Assembly (NCBI RefSeq): GCF_003367395.1
Contig: NZ_CP031417.1
Coordinates: 992,001-1,056,000, forward strand
Reading direction: 5' to 3'
DNA from: Pseudolabrys taiwanensis
Lineage (GTDB): Bacteria; Pseudomonadota; Alphaproteobacteria; Rhizobiales; Xanthobacteraceae
Length of the DNA stretch: 64,000 nt
Part shown: piece after piece, positions 18,886 through 26,927 of the stretch
How positions within the stretch are numbered: position 1 is the stretch's first letter
How the letters are laid out: the number at the start of each line of letters is the position of its first letter
The notes under the pieces: generated by a model
What the model saw: only the letters and a program-made list of their open reading frames with translations
Told to the model about the DNA's origin: nothing
Database searches by the model: none
Position numbers and translations under genes: made by a program

Positions 18886-21123
18886 ATGAGCGTCGAACAG
18901 GCTGCCTCCGCCGACAATGCGCTCGCCGGTAATGCCGCGCGGAAAGGCGAGGGCCGTCTGCTGGGTCCGTTGGCGGTCGGCCTCGCGCTGCTGTCGGCCT
19001 TCATCACCTTCATCGTTCTCGCCGACCTGACGCCGATCTCGCCGACGCACAACGTTGTCGTGACGCTGCTCCTCGTCAACGCGGCGACGGTGCTGCTGCT
19101 CCTCGGCGTCATCATCAAGGAAGTCTGGCAGGTTGTTCAGGCGCGGCGCACGGGGCGCGCGGCGGCGCGGCTGCACGTGCGCATCGTCGGCCTGTTCTCG
19201 ATCATCGCTGCGGCACCGGCGATCCTGGTGGCGATCGTGGCGAGCGTGACGCTCGACCGCGGCCTCGACCGGCTGTTCTCGACGCGGACCCGCGCGGCGA
19301 TCGAAAACTCGCTGATCGTCGCCGAGGCCTATTTGCGCGACCACGCGCAGATCGTGCGCTCCGACATCATGGTGCTGGCCTTCGACGTGGCGCGCACCAA
19401 GCCGCTGTTCGATCAGGATCCGGACAAGTTGCGCCAGTTTCTGACCTTCCAGGCGCAGGTGCGCGGACTGGCCGCCGTCATCATGCTCGATCAGGACCTC
19501 GATGTCGTCGCGCGCGCCGACGTGAGCACGACGCAGACGTTCGCGCTGCCGCCGCGCGACGCGCTGCCGAAGATCGGCACCACCGATCCGCAGATCGTGC
19601 TGCTGCCGGATACGAATTATGTCGCCGCCGTCATCAAGGTGGACAAATACGAGAACCGCTGGCTCTACGTGACGCGTCTCTTGGACCCGCGCGTGGTGCC
19701 GCAGCTGCAGGCGACGCGCGCCAGCGTCACCGAATATGCCGCGATCGAGGCGCGCCGGGTCGGCGTGCAGGTGGCCTTCGCGTTGATGTACACCGTGATT
19801 GCGCTCATCGTGCTGTTGTCGGCGGTGTGGATCGGTTTGAACTTCGCCAACCGGCTGGTGGCGCCGATCCGGCGTCTGATCGGCGCGGCCAATGCGGTCT
19901 CCACCGGCAATCTGTTCGTGCGCGTGCCGGTGCGTCAGTCCGAGGGCGATCTCGCGCAACTCGGCGAGACCTTCAACCGCATGACGCAGGAGCTGCGCAC
20001 GCAGCATGACGACATCATGCGCGCGCGCGATCAGATCGACAGCCGCCGCCGGTTCACCGAGGCCGTGCTCGCCGGCGCCAGCGCGGGCGTCATCGGCGTC
20101 GATGCCGAAGGCCATATCAGCATTCTCAACCGGTCGGCCGAAAGGCTGATCGGCCGCAGCGAGGCGGAAGTGCTCGGCCGGCCGCTGTCGGAGGTGCTGC
20201 CGGAGCTTGCCACGATCATGGAGGCGGCGCAGGTCGGCGGGCCGGCGCAGGATCATTTCACCATCACGCGCCACGGCCGCGAGCGCAATCTCTCGGTGCG
20301 CGTGACCAGCGAACAATCGAGCGAGGCGCATCACGGCTACGTCGTCACGCTCGACGACATCACCGATCTGGTGGCAGCGCAGCGCACTTCGGCCTGGGCG
20401 GACGTTGCCCGCCGCATCGCGCACGAGATCAAGAACCCGCTGACGCCGATCCAGCTGTCGGCCGAGCGCATCAAACGCAAATACGGCAAGCTGATCACCG
20501 AGGACCGCGCGATATTCGACCAGTGCACCGACACCATCGTGCGGCAGGTCGACGACATCCGCCGCATGGTCGACGAGTTCTCCCGCTTCGCGCGCATGCC
20601 CAAGCCGGTGATCGCCGCCGAGGACGTCGCCGATACGGTGCGCGAGGCGGTGTTCCTGATGCGCGTCGGCAATGCCGATATCGACATCGAGGCCGAGATC
20701 GCCGAGGAGCAGATGCCCGCGCGCTTCGATCGCCGGCTGATCTCGCAGGCGCTGACCAACATCATCAAGAACGCGACCGAGGCCATTGCGGCAGTGCCGC
20801 CGGAGGAGCTTGGCAAGGGCTCCATTCGGGTCTATGCCGCGCGCGAAGGCGACAACATCGTCATCGACGTTGTGGATAACGGCATCGGTTTGCCGAAGGA
20901 AAACCGCTCGCGCCTGCTCGAACCCTATGTGACGACGCGCGAGAAGGGCACCGGCCTCGGTCTCGCCATTGTTGGCCGCATTGTCGAAGAGCATGGCGGC
21001 ATCATCGAATTGCGGGATGCCGCCGACAAAATTCCCGGCCAGCGCGGTGCTTGGGTGCGCGTGCAATTCGCAGCCGCCGACAAGGCGGAAGAGCCTGAAC
21101 GACAGAAGACCGTGAACGAGTGA
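18886..21123 (+). CDS. ntrY: Nitrogen regulation membrane histidine kinase NtrY
   Basis: 745 residues. Two hydrophobic segments near residues 28-80 and a third near 110 anchor it, a periplasmic sensing region follows, then another membrane helix near 310, a HAMP linker, a PAS domain (about 380-490), HisKA with [26 protein letters not shown] and an ATPase domain (NIIKNATEAI; DNGIGLP; KGTGLGLAIV). It phosphorylates NtrX and links nitrogen and redox status to transcription. The open frame extends 31 codons upstream, but ATGAGCGTCGAACAG at 18886 is the probable start. It is followed by ntrX after 4 bp. Confidence 0.95.
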   Translation: MSVEQAASADNALAGNAARKGEGRLLGPLAVGLALLSAFITFIVLADLTPISPTHNVVVTLLLVNAATVLLLLGVIIKEVWQVVQARRTGRAAARLHVRIVGLFSIIAAAPAILVAIVASVTLDRGLDRLFSTRTRAAIENSLIVAEAYLRDHAQIVRSDIMVLAFDVARTKPLFDQDPDKLRQFLTFQAQVRGLAAVIMLDQDLDVVARADVSTTQTFALPPRDALPKIGTTDPQIVLLPDTNYVAAVIKVDKYENRWLYVTRLLDPRVVPQLQATRASVTEYAAIEARRVGVQVAFALMYTVIALIVLLSAVWIGLNFANRLVAPIRRLIGAANAVSTGNLFVRVPVRQSEGDLAQLGETFNRMTQELRTQHDDIMRARDQIDSRRRFTEAVLAGASAGVIGVDAEGHISILNRSAERLIGRSEAEVLGRPLSEVLPELATIMEAAQVGGPAQDHFTITRHGRERNLSVRVTSEQSSEAHHGYVVTLDDITDLVAAQRTSAWADVARRIAHEIKNPLTPIQLSAERIKRKYGKLITEDRAIFDQCTDTIVRQVDDIRRMVDEFSRFARMPKPVIAAEDVADTVREAVFLMRVGNADIDIEAEIAEEQMPARFDRRLISQALTNIIKNATEAIAAVPPEELGKGSIRVYAAREGDNIVIDVVDNGIGLPKENRSRLLEPYVTTREKGTGLGLAIVGRIVEEHGGIIELRDAADKIPGQRGAWVRVQFAAADKAEEPERQKTVNE

Positions 21124-21127
21124 CGAT

Positions 21128-22498
21128 ATGTCCGCTGAAATTCTGATCGTCGACGACGAAGCCGATATCCGCGACCTGGTCGCCGGCATTCTGCAGGACG
21201 AGGGTTATGCGACCCGTACGGCCCGCAACAGCGACGAGGCGCTGGCCGCGGTCGCGACGCGGCGGCCGAGCCTTGTCTTTCTCGATATCTGGCTGCAGGG
21301 CTCCAAGCTCGACGGTCTGCAGCTCCTCGATGCCATCAAGCAGGAGCACCCGGAACTGCCGATCGTCATGATTTCGGGCCACGGCAACATCGAGACCGCG
21401 GTCGCCGCCATCAAGCACGGCGCCTACGACTTCATCGAGAAGCCGTTCAAGGCGGACCGGCTGCTGCTGGTCGCCGAGCGCGCGCTGGAGACGTCGCGGC
21501 TCAAGCGCGAGGTCAAGCAGCTCAAGCAACTGGCGCCGGGGCCGAGTTCGCTGGTCGGCCGTTCGGCGTCGATCTCGCAGCTGCGCCAGGCGATCGAACG
21601 CGTGGCGCCGACCAACAGCCGCATCCTGATCGTCGGCCCCTCCGGCGCCGGCAAGGAGCTCGCGGCGCGCACCATTCATCAGCTCTCCGCGCGCGCCGGC
21701 GGGCCGTTCATCGTCATCAACGCCGCCGCGATCACGCCGGAGCGCATGGAGGTCGAGCTGTTCGGCGTCGATCAGACCAACGGCTCGGAAGGCCGCAAGA
21801 CCGGCGCGCTGGAAGAGGCGCATGGCGGCACCTTGTTCATCGACGACGTCGCCGACCTGCCGCGCGAGACGCAGAACAAGATCTTGCGCGTGCTGGTCGA
21901 TCAGACCTTCCAGCGCGTCGGCGGCAACGCAAAGATCGCGGTCGACGTGCGCGTCGTGTCGTCGACCTCGCGCAATCTCGAGGCGCTGATCGGGGAGGGC
22001 AAATTCCGCGAGGACCTCTATCACCGGCTGTCGGTGGTGCCGGTCCGCGTGCCGCCTCTGGCCGAGCGGCGCGAGGACATTCCGGACCTCGTCGACTACT
22101 TCATGGACCAGATCTCGCAGGCGACCGGCCTGCCGAAGCGGCGCATCGGCGACGATGCCATGGCGGTGCTGCAGTCGCACAACTGGCCGGGCAATGTGCG
22201 CCAGCTCCGCAACAACATCGAGCGTCTGATGATCCTGGCCGGCGGCGATCCCGACGCCGTGCTCGATGCCGGCATGTTGCCGCCGGATGTCGGCTCCATG
22301 GTGCCGTCGATGCCGAACGGCAATGGCGGCGAGCAGCTCATGGGCCTGCCGCTGCGCGACGCGCGCGAGGTGTTCGAGCGCGAATATCTGGTGGCACAGA
22401 TTTCCCGCTTCGGCGGCAACATTTCGCGCACCGCCGAATTCGTCGGCATGGAGCGCTCGGCCCTGCACCGCAAGCTCAAGGCGCTCGGAATCGGATAA
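21128..22498 (+). CDS. ntrX: NtrX response regulator
   Basis: 456 residues. The receiver domain has D53 in LVFLDIWLQGSKLDG. The AAA+ domain has GPSGAGKE, ELFG and TLFIDDVADL, and the C-terminal Fis-type helix-turn-helix ends ERSALHRKLKALG. The sigma-54 contact motif GAFTGA is missing: after ELFG the sequence runs VDQTNGSEGRKTGALEEA. This is known for alphaproteobacterial NtrX, which is thought to act mainly as a DNA-binding regulator of sigma-70 promoters. It is in an operon with ntrY; a palindromic repeat follows. Confidence 0.96.
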   Translation: MSAEILIVDDEADIRDLVAGILQDEGYATRTARNSDEALAAVATRRPSLVFLDIWLQGSKLDGLQLLDAIKQEHPELPIVMISGHGNIETAVAAIKHGAYDFIEKPFKADRLLLVAERALETSRLKREVKQLKQLAPGPSSLVGRSASISQLRQAIERVAPTNSRILIVGPSGAGKELAARTIHQLSARAGGPFIVINAAAITPERMEVELFGVDQTNGSEGRKTGALEEAHGGTLFIDDVADLPRETQNKILRVLVDQTFQRVGGNAKIAVDVRVVSSTSRNLEALIGEGKFREDLYHRLSVVPVRVPPLAERREDIPDLVDYFMDQISQATGLPKRRIGDDAMAVLQSHNWPGNVRQLRNNIERLMILAGGDPDAVLDAGMLPPDVGSMVPSMPNGNGGEQLMGLPLRDAREVFEREYLVAQISRFGGNISRTAEFVGMERSALHRKLKALGIG

Positions 22499-22527
22499 TT
22501 GTAAGTATGCGCGGCATTGCCACGAAC

Positions 22528-22595
22528 TCCGCTCATTCCCGCGCAAGCGGGACTCCAGCGCTGGGTCCCCACTTGCGCGGAGACGCGCGTGGTGA
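22528..22595. repeat. Palindromic intergenic repeat, family B, copy 1
   Basis: Starts CTCCGCTCATTCCCGC, with GCGCAAGCGGGACTCCAGCG / CGCTGGGTCCCCACTTGCGC as the inner inverted part, and ends near GCGGAGACG. It shares its terminal TCCGCTC and centre with copies at 31508, 39813 and 43761. It lies between ntrX and dat. Confidence 0.7.
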
Positions 22596-22635
22596 AGGGC
22601 CGCATCGGACAAATACGTCACGGAAGTAAGTCACC

Positions 22636-23493
22636 ATGTCCCGCATCGCCTATGTCAACGGGCGTTATCTGCCGCGCGAGGAAGCCGCCGTCTCGATCGA
22701 GGACCGCGGCTATCAGTTTGCCGACGGGGTCTACGAGGTCTGCGAAGTGCGCGGCGGGCGCCTCGTGGACGAGCGCCGCCACATGGCCCGGCTCGATCGC
22801 TCGCTGAGCGAACTGCGCATTGCGCGCCCGATGTCGGCGGCCGCGCTCAGTCTGGTGATGCGCGAGACGGTCCGTCGTAATCGGGTACACGACGGTATCG
22901 TTTATCTGCAGGTCACCCGCGGCGTCGCGCCGCGCGACTTTCCGTTTCCGCCGGATGGGACGCGGCCGTCGGTGGTCGTGACCGCGCGCAGCAACGATCT
23001 GTCGCGCCTGGAGCGTGTCGCGGAAGAGGGCATCGCGGTCGTCACCGCGCCGGACATCCGCTGGCAGCGGGTCGATATCAAGTCGGTGGCGCTGCTGCCG
23101 AACGTGCTCGCCAAACAGGCGGCGCGCGACCAGGGCGCACGCGAGGCCTGGCTCGTCGACGCGCGGGGCAACGTCACCGAGGGCGCTTCGTCCAATGCGT
23201 GGATCGTTAGCCGTGACGGCGTACTCATCACCCGTCCGCTCGGCCGCGACATTTTGCCCGGCATCACCCGCTCGGTGGTGCTCGATCTGGTGAAGGCGCA
23301 GGGCCTCAAGTTCGAGGAACGGGCCTTCACAGTCGAGGAGGCCTATGCCGCGCGTGAGGCTTTCGTGACATCGGCGAGCCAGATCGTCATGCCGGTGGTC
23401 AGCATTGACGGCAAGCCGGTCGGCAACGGTGCGCCCGGTCTGGTCGCAACCGCGCTGCGAAAAGATTACCACCGGTACGCCGAAATTGTGTAA
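22636..23493 (+). CDS. dat: D-amino acid aminotransferase
   Basis: 285 residues of the fold-IV PLP aminotransferase family. It begins IAYVNGRYLPREEAAVSIEDRGYQFADGVYE, characteristic of D-alanine aminotransferases. The PLP lysine is K149 in VDIKSVALLPNVLAKQAA, and the phosphate-binding GNVTEGASSNAWIV follows. It interconverts D-amino acids and 2-oxo acids, supplying D-glutamate or D-alanine for the cell wall. Its place between ntrX and hfq is standard for Rhizobiales. Confidence 0.92.
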   Translation: MSRIAYVNGRYLPREEAAVSIEDRGYQFADGVYEVCEVRGGRLVDERRHMARLDRSLSELRIARPMSAAALSLVMRETVRRNRVHDGIVYLQVTRGVAPRDFPFPPDGTRPSVVVTARSNDLSRLERVAEEGIAVVTAPDIRWQRVDIKSVALLPNVLAKQAARDQGAREAWLVDARGNVTEGASSNAWIVSRDGVLITRPLGRDILPGITRSVVLDLVKAQGLKFEERAFTVEEAYAAREAFVTSASQIVMPVVSIDGKPVGNGAPGLVATALRKDYHRYAEIV

Positions 23494-23659
23494 GGCGACG
23501 CGCGCGAGCAGCCCTTGCCTCTCACGGAGAAAGAGAAGATTTCTAATTAATTCAGAGACTTGATCGACCGATTGCCAACTTGTGCTTGCGCCCCGCGCGC
23601 TCCTGCCATCTAATAGCAATCCCCGGAACTTGAACCGCTTTTGCGTGGGGCAAAGGCGA

Positions 23660-23679
23660 CGTGCGCAATGTTGCGCACG
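23660..23679. promoter_or_regulatory. Perfect palindrome upstream of hfq
   Basis: CGTGCGCAA-TG-TTGCGCACG: 9-bp perfect arms with a 2-bp centre, 67 bp before the hfq ATG, in the 252-bp gap after dat. It could be a protein-binding site or a small hairpin in the hfq leader. A CTTGTGC ... CCATCTAA arrangement about 60-80 bp further upstream is weakly reminiscent of a heat-shock-type promoter, which I would not rely on. Confidence 0.45.
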
Positions 23680-23745
23680 CAAAGTGATCCGGGCAACGAA
23701 ACGTCTCGCGCCCCAAGACGCGAGCGAAAAAATGGAACAACGGCC

Positions 23746-24003
23746 ATGGCCGCCGAACGTGCGCAGAACTTGCAAGACACTTTTCTCAATCACGTCCGCA
23801 AAGCAAAAATCCCGCTCACCATCTTTCTTGTGAACGGTGTGAAGCTTCAGGGCGTTGTTACATGGTTCGATAACTTCTGCGTGCTGCTGCGACGGGACGG
23901 ACATTCCCAACTCGTCTACAAGCATGCCATCTCGACCATCATGCCGGGCCATCCGATCTCGCTGTTCGAAGGCGGTGAGGAAGGGGCCGGGGACAAGGCG
24001 TAA
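23746..24003 (+). CDS. hfq: RNA chaperone Hfq
   Basis: 85 residues, the normal size for alphaproteobacterial Hfq. The Sm1 motif ([31 protein letters not shown]) and Sm2 motif ([11 protein letters not shown]) are complete. It forms a hexamer that pairs small RNAs with mRNAs and in this group also supports nitrogen fixation control. The frame is open upstream, but [10 protein letters not shown] at 23746 is the family start. hflX begins right after its stop codon. Confidence 0.97.
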   Translation: MAAERAQNLQDTFLNHVRKAKIPLTIFLVNGVKLQGVVTWFDNFCVLLRRDGHSQLVYKHAISTIMPGHPISLFEGGEEGAGDKA

Positions 24004-25377
24004 TTGGAACCACGTCGTCGTGATCAGCGTGCCGACCGTCTAAGCCCGACAACGACGGGCGAGGAGACGGGCCGCGCTATCGTGATCGAGCCGTGGCTGA
24101 AGGCGAGCCCGCGCGGCGATACCAGCCGCGCGGCTGCGGACGTGCGCACGCCCGAAGCACGCCTCGCCGAAGCGGTCGGTCTCGCGCACGCCATCGATCT
24201 CAATGTCGTCGAGGCGGGTCTCGTGACGCTCAACGAGATCCGGCCAGCGACCTATATCGGGAAAGGCAAAGTCGACGAGATCGCCGGCCTGGTGAAGAGC
24301 CTGGAGGCGTCCGTCGTGGTGATGGACTGTCCGGTCTCGCCGGTCCAGCAGCGCAACCTCGAGAAGGCCTGGAATACCAAGGTCATCGACCGGACCGGTC
24401 TCATCCTCGAAATCTTCGGCCGCCGCGCGCGCACCAAGGAAGGTTCGCTGCAGGTCGAACTTGCGCATCTGAGCTATCAGAAGACGCGGCTCGTGCGCGC
24501 GTGGACGCATCTCGAACGCCAGCGTGGCGGCTTCGGCTTCCTCGGCGGTCCGGGCGAGACGCAGATCGAAGCGGATCGACGCATGCTCGACGAGCGCATC
24601 TCGCGCATCGAGCAGGAGCTTGAGAAGGTCAAGCGCACGCGCACGCTGCATCGGGAAAGCCGCAAGCGCGTGCCGTATCCGATCGTGGCGCTCGTCGGCT
24701 ACACCAATGCCGGCAAGTCGACCTTGTTCAACCGCATGACGCAGGCGACGGTGCTGTCGGCCGACATGCTGTTCGCGACGCTCGATCCGACTTTGCGCGC
24801 GGTCGATCTACCCCATGGCAACCGTGTGATCCTGTCGGACACGGTCGGCTTCATCTCCGATCTGCCGACCATGTTGGTCGCGGCGTTCCGCGCCACCTTG
24901 GAAGAGGTAATCGAGGCCGACGTCATCCTGCATGTGCGCGACATGTCGCACGAGGATGCGGCGGCGCAGTCGCTCGACGTGGCGAAGGTGCTCGAAGAGC
25001 TGGGCATTGCGCCGAACGATCCGCGCATGATCGAGGTTTGGAATAAAGTCGATCGCCTCGATGCCGAGGGCCGCGACCGGCTGATCAATCTTGCCGAACG
25101 GCAGCCGCCGGACCGCCAGCCGATCGTCGTGTCGGCCGTCACCGGCGAGGGCATCGACCATCTGACCGACGCGATCGAAGCGCGGCTCGGCGAAGGACGT
25201 CAGACGCTCTCGCTCTCGCTTGATCCGGCCGACGGCGCCGGTTTGAGCTGGCTCTACCGCCATTCCGAAGTGCTGTCGAAGGACATGGGCGAGGACGGCC
25301 GCCTTGCCGTGACCGTGCGCGCCGACCCGAAGAACGCCGAGATGGTGCGCCGGAGGTACGCGGTGACGGCGGCCTAA
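24004..25377 (+). CDS. hflX: Ribosome-associated GTPase HflX
   Basis: 457 residues. The N-terminal HflX domain (ETRPATYIGKGKVDEIAGLV-type block, here LNEIRPATYIGKGKVDEI) is followed by a glycine-rich helical linker (RGGFGFLGGPGETQIEADRR) and a GTPase domain with GYTNAGKST (G1), SDTVGF (G3) and NKVD (G4). It splits stalled ribosomes under stress. The start is uncertain: TTG at 24004 abuts the hfq stop and gives MEPRRRDQ; a GTG about 26 codons later is the alternative. It is co-transcribed with hfq. Confidence 0.93.
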   Translation: MEPRRRDQRADRLSPTTTGEETGRAIVIEPWLKASPRGDTSRAAADVRTPEARLAEAVGLAHAIDLNVVEAGLVTLNEIRPATYIGKGKVDEIAGLVKSLEASVVVMDCPVSPVQQRNLEKAWNTKVIDRTGLILEIFGRRARTKEGSLQVELAHLSYQKTRLVRAWTHLERQRGGFGFLGGPGETQIEADRRMLDERISRIEQELEKVKRTRTLHRESRKRVPYPIVALVGYTNAGKSTLFNRMTQATVLSADMLFATLDPTLRAVDLPHGNRVILSDTVGFISDLPTMLVAAFRATLEEVIEADVILHVRDMSHEDAAAQSLDVAKVLEELGIAPNDPRMIEVWNKVDRLDAEGRDRLINLAERQPPDRQPIVVSAVTGEGIDHLTDAIEARLGEGRQTLSLSLDPADGAGLSWLYRHSEVLSKDMGEDGRLAVTVRADPKNAEMVRRRYAVTAA

Positions 25378-25440
25378 AACGGCATTGATCCGGCGATGCT
25401 ATCGCTCGACCGAACCATTCGACGGGTGCCATCCGCTCCG

Positions 25441-25555
25441 GTCATGCCCGGGCTTGACCCGGGCATCCATGATGAATTGCCTCCGCATGAGGGCATACGT
25501 TCGTCTCGTTTTGCCGCACGACCTCATGGATTGCCGGGTCGAGCCCGGCAATGAC
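25441..25555. repeat. Palindromic intergenic repeat, family A, copy 2
   Basis: Begins GTCATGCCCGGGCTTGACCC and ends GAGCCCGGCAATGAC. The outer 30 bases of each end are inverted copies of one another with about 25 of 30 matches, and each end also folds on itself. It lies between the convergent hflX and mazG genes, where it could end both transcripts. Confidence 0.8.
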
Positions 25556-25617
25556 CGCGGGAATGGAATCGAGCGACGAGAACACAGCGATTGGCAGTGC
25601 GGCCTTCGATCAGGCCG

Positions 25618-26427
25618 CTACTTCTCGGCCGCCTTCTCCGCTGCCTTCGCCGCATCCCACAGCGCATCCATTTCCGCCAAAGTCGCGTCCTGCGGGGCTT
25701 TGCCCTGCGCCGCCAGCGCCTTTTCGATAGAGCCGAAGCGCCGCTCGAATTTGAGATTGGTGCCGCGCAGGACGCCTTCTGGGTCGGCCTTGAGGTGGCG
25801 CGCGAGGTTGACCACGGCGAACAACAGGTCGCCGACTTCCGTCGCGGCATGCGCCTCGTCGTTCTCGTCGAGCGCGGCTTCGATCTCGTCGGCTTCCTCG
25901 CGGATCTTGTCGAGCACCGCGCGCGGATCGTTCCAGTCGAAACCGACCTGACCGGCCTTGTTCTGCAGCTTCAAGGCGCGGGTGAGGGCGGGCAGGCCGA
26001 CCGGTACGCCGGCGAGCGCGCCGGTCGGCGCCTTCTCGCCGCGCGCGGCTCTCTCTTCCGCTTTGATCTGCTCCCACAGGCCTTTCACCGCCTCGGCGGT
26101 CTTGCCGTCTGCATCGGCGAAGATGTGCGGGTGGCGGCGGATCATCTTGGTGGTGATGGCCTCGACGACATCGTCAAAGGCGAACAGACCCTGCTCCTGC
26201 GCCATCCGCGCGTGGAACACGACCTGCAGCAGGAGATCGCCGAGCTCATCCTTGAGGTGCTCGATGTCGCCACGCGCGATGGCGTCCGCGACCTCATAGG
26301 CTTCCTCGAGCGTGTAGGGCGCGATGGTGTCGAAGGTCTGCTCGAGGTCCCACGGGCAGCCGGTCACCGGCGTGCGCAGCGCGGCCATGATCTCGATGAG
26401 ACGGGAAATGTCGCGGGAGGGCTTCAT
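25618..26427 (-). CDS. mazG: Nucleoside triphosphate pyrophosphohydrolase MazG
   Basis: 269 residues with two MazG-type all-helical domains. The first has the metal-binding motif LEEAYEVADAI followed by KDELGDLLLQVVFHARMAQEQG, the second EADEIEAAL with EVGDLLFAVVNLARHL. It hydrolyses non-canonical or excess NTPs to NMP and pyrophosphate. GGGAGGG lies about 5 bp before the ATG. It ends the conserved backbone; the catabolic island begins just beyond. Confidence 0.94.
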   Translation of the reverse strand: MKPSRDISRLIEIMAALRTPVTGCPWDLEQTFDTIAPYTLEEAYEVADAIARGDIEHLKDELGDLLLQVVFHARMAQEQGLFAFDDVVEAITTKMIRRHPHIFADADGKTAEAVKGLWEQIKAEERAARGEKAPTGALAGVPVGLPALTRALKLQNKAGQVGFDWNDPRAVLDKIREEADEIEAALDENDEAHAATEVGDLLFAVVNLARHLKADPEGVLRGTNLKFERRFGSIEKALAAQGKAPQDATLAEMDALWDAAKAAEKAAEK

Positions 26428-26463
26428 GGCGCGACGCTACACCCGCGGCCTGTCGTTGTCGCT

Positions 26464-26904
26464 CTAGGCGCCCGTGGGGTCCCCAGGAACGTCGGGCGCC
26501 TCGGCAAAGTTCTTCAGGGCCGCGCGGATATCGTCCGGCCAGCGCATCGCCGTGCCGGACTTGGTGTCCATGGCGACCAGCACCTGCTTGCAGGTCCACA
26601 CCACTTCCTCGCCGCGCGTCACATTGTGACCGAGCGCGAGCGAGGAATTGCCGATGCGCTCCAGCGTCATCGTGAAGGTGAGCACGTCGCCCTGCCGCGA
26701 AGCGCGGATGAAGTCGCAGGACAGATGCGCCGTCGGATTGGCGATGTTGCGGTGGCCGAGCTGGTCGGTCCAGGGAAAGCCGAGCGCGATCCAGAAATCC
26801 TCGACCACGCCGACCAGCATGTCGATATAGGCCGGGAAATAAGCGATCCCGGCCGGATCGCAATGTCCGAACCGCACCAGCCGCTTGACGCGAAATTTGG
26901 CCAC
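26464..26904 (-). CDS. 4-hydroxybenzoyl-CoA thioesterase-family acyl-CoA thioesterase
   Basis: 146 residues, one hot-dog domain. The catalytic motif of the Pseudomonas-type 4HBT family is clear: VRFGHCDPAGIAYFPAYID, with the aspartate of CDPAG as the likely nucleophile or base. It hydrolyses aromatic or aryl-CoA thioesters. It lies 23 bp downstream of the FMO-OYE fusion on the same strand, so it is probably co-transcribed and may release product or rescue CoA trapped in anthraniloyl-CoA-like intermediates (inference). Confidence 0.88.
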   Translation of the reverse strand: MAKFRVKRLVRFGHCDPAGIAYFPAYIDMLVGVVEDFWIALGFPWTDQLGHRNIANPTAHLSCDFIRASRQGDVLTFTMTLERIGNSSLALGHNVTRGEEVVWTCKQVLVAMDTKSGTAMRWPDDIRAALKNFAEAPDVPGDPTGA

Positions 26905-26927
26905 CAGGGCTCCTTACGCGTGGACCG

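Noticed and set aside
18856..21189. A 777-codon open frame antisense to ntrY
   Set aside because: It mirrors ntrY exactly, and its composition (His, Arg, Asp, Gly, Gln-rich with no domain) is that of a GC-rich shadow frame.
21128..22498. Missing GAFTGA in NtrX as a defect
   Set aside because: Absence of this motif is usual in alphaproteobacterial NtrX proteins, so it is not damage.
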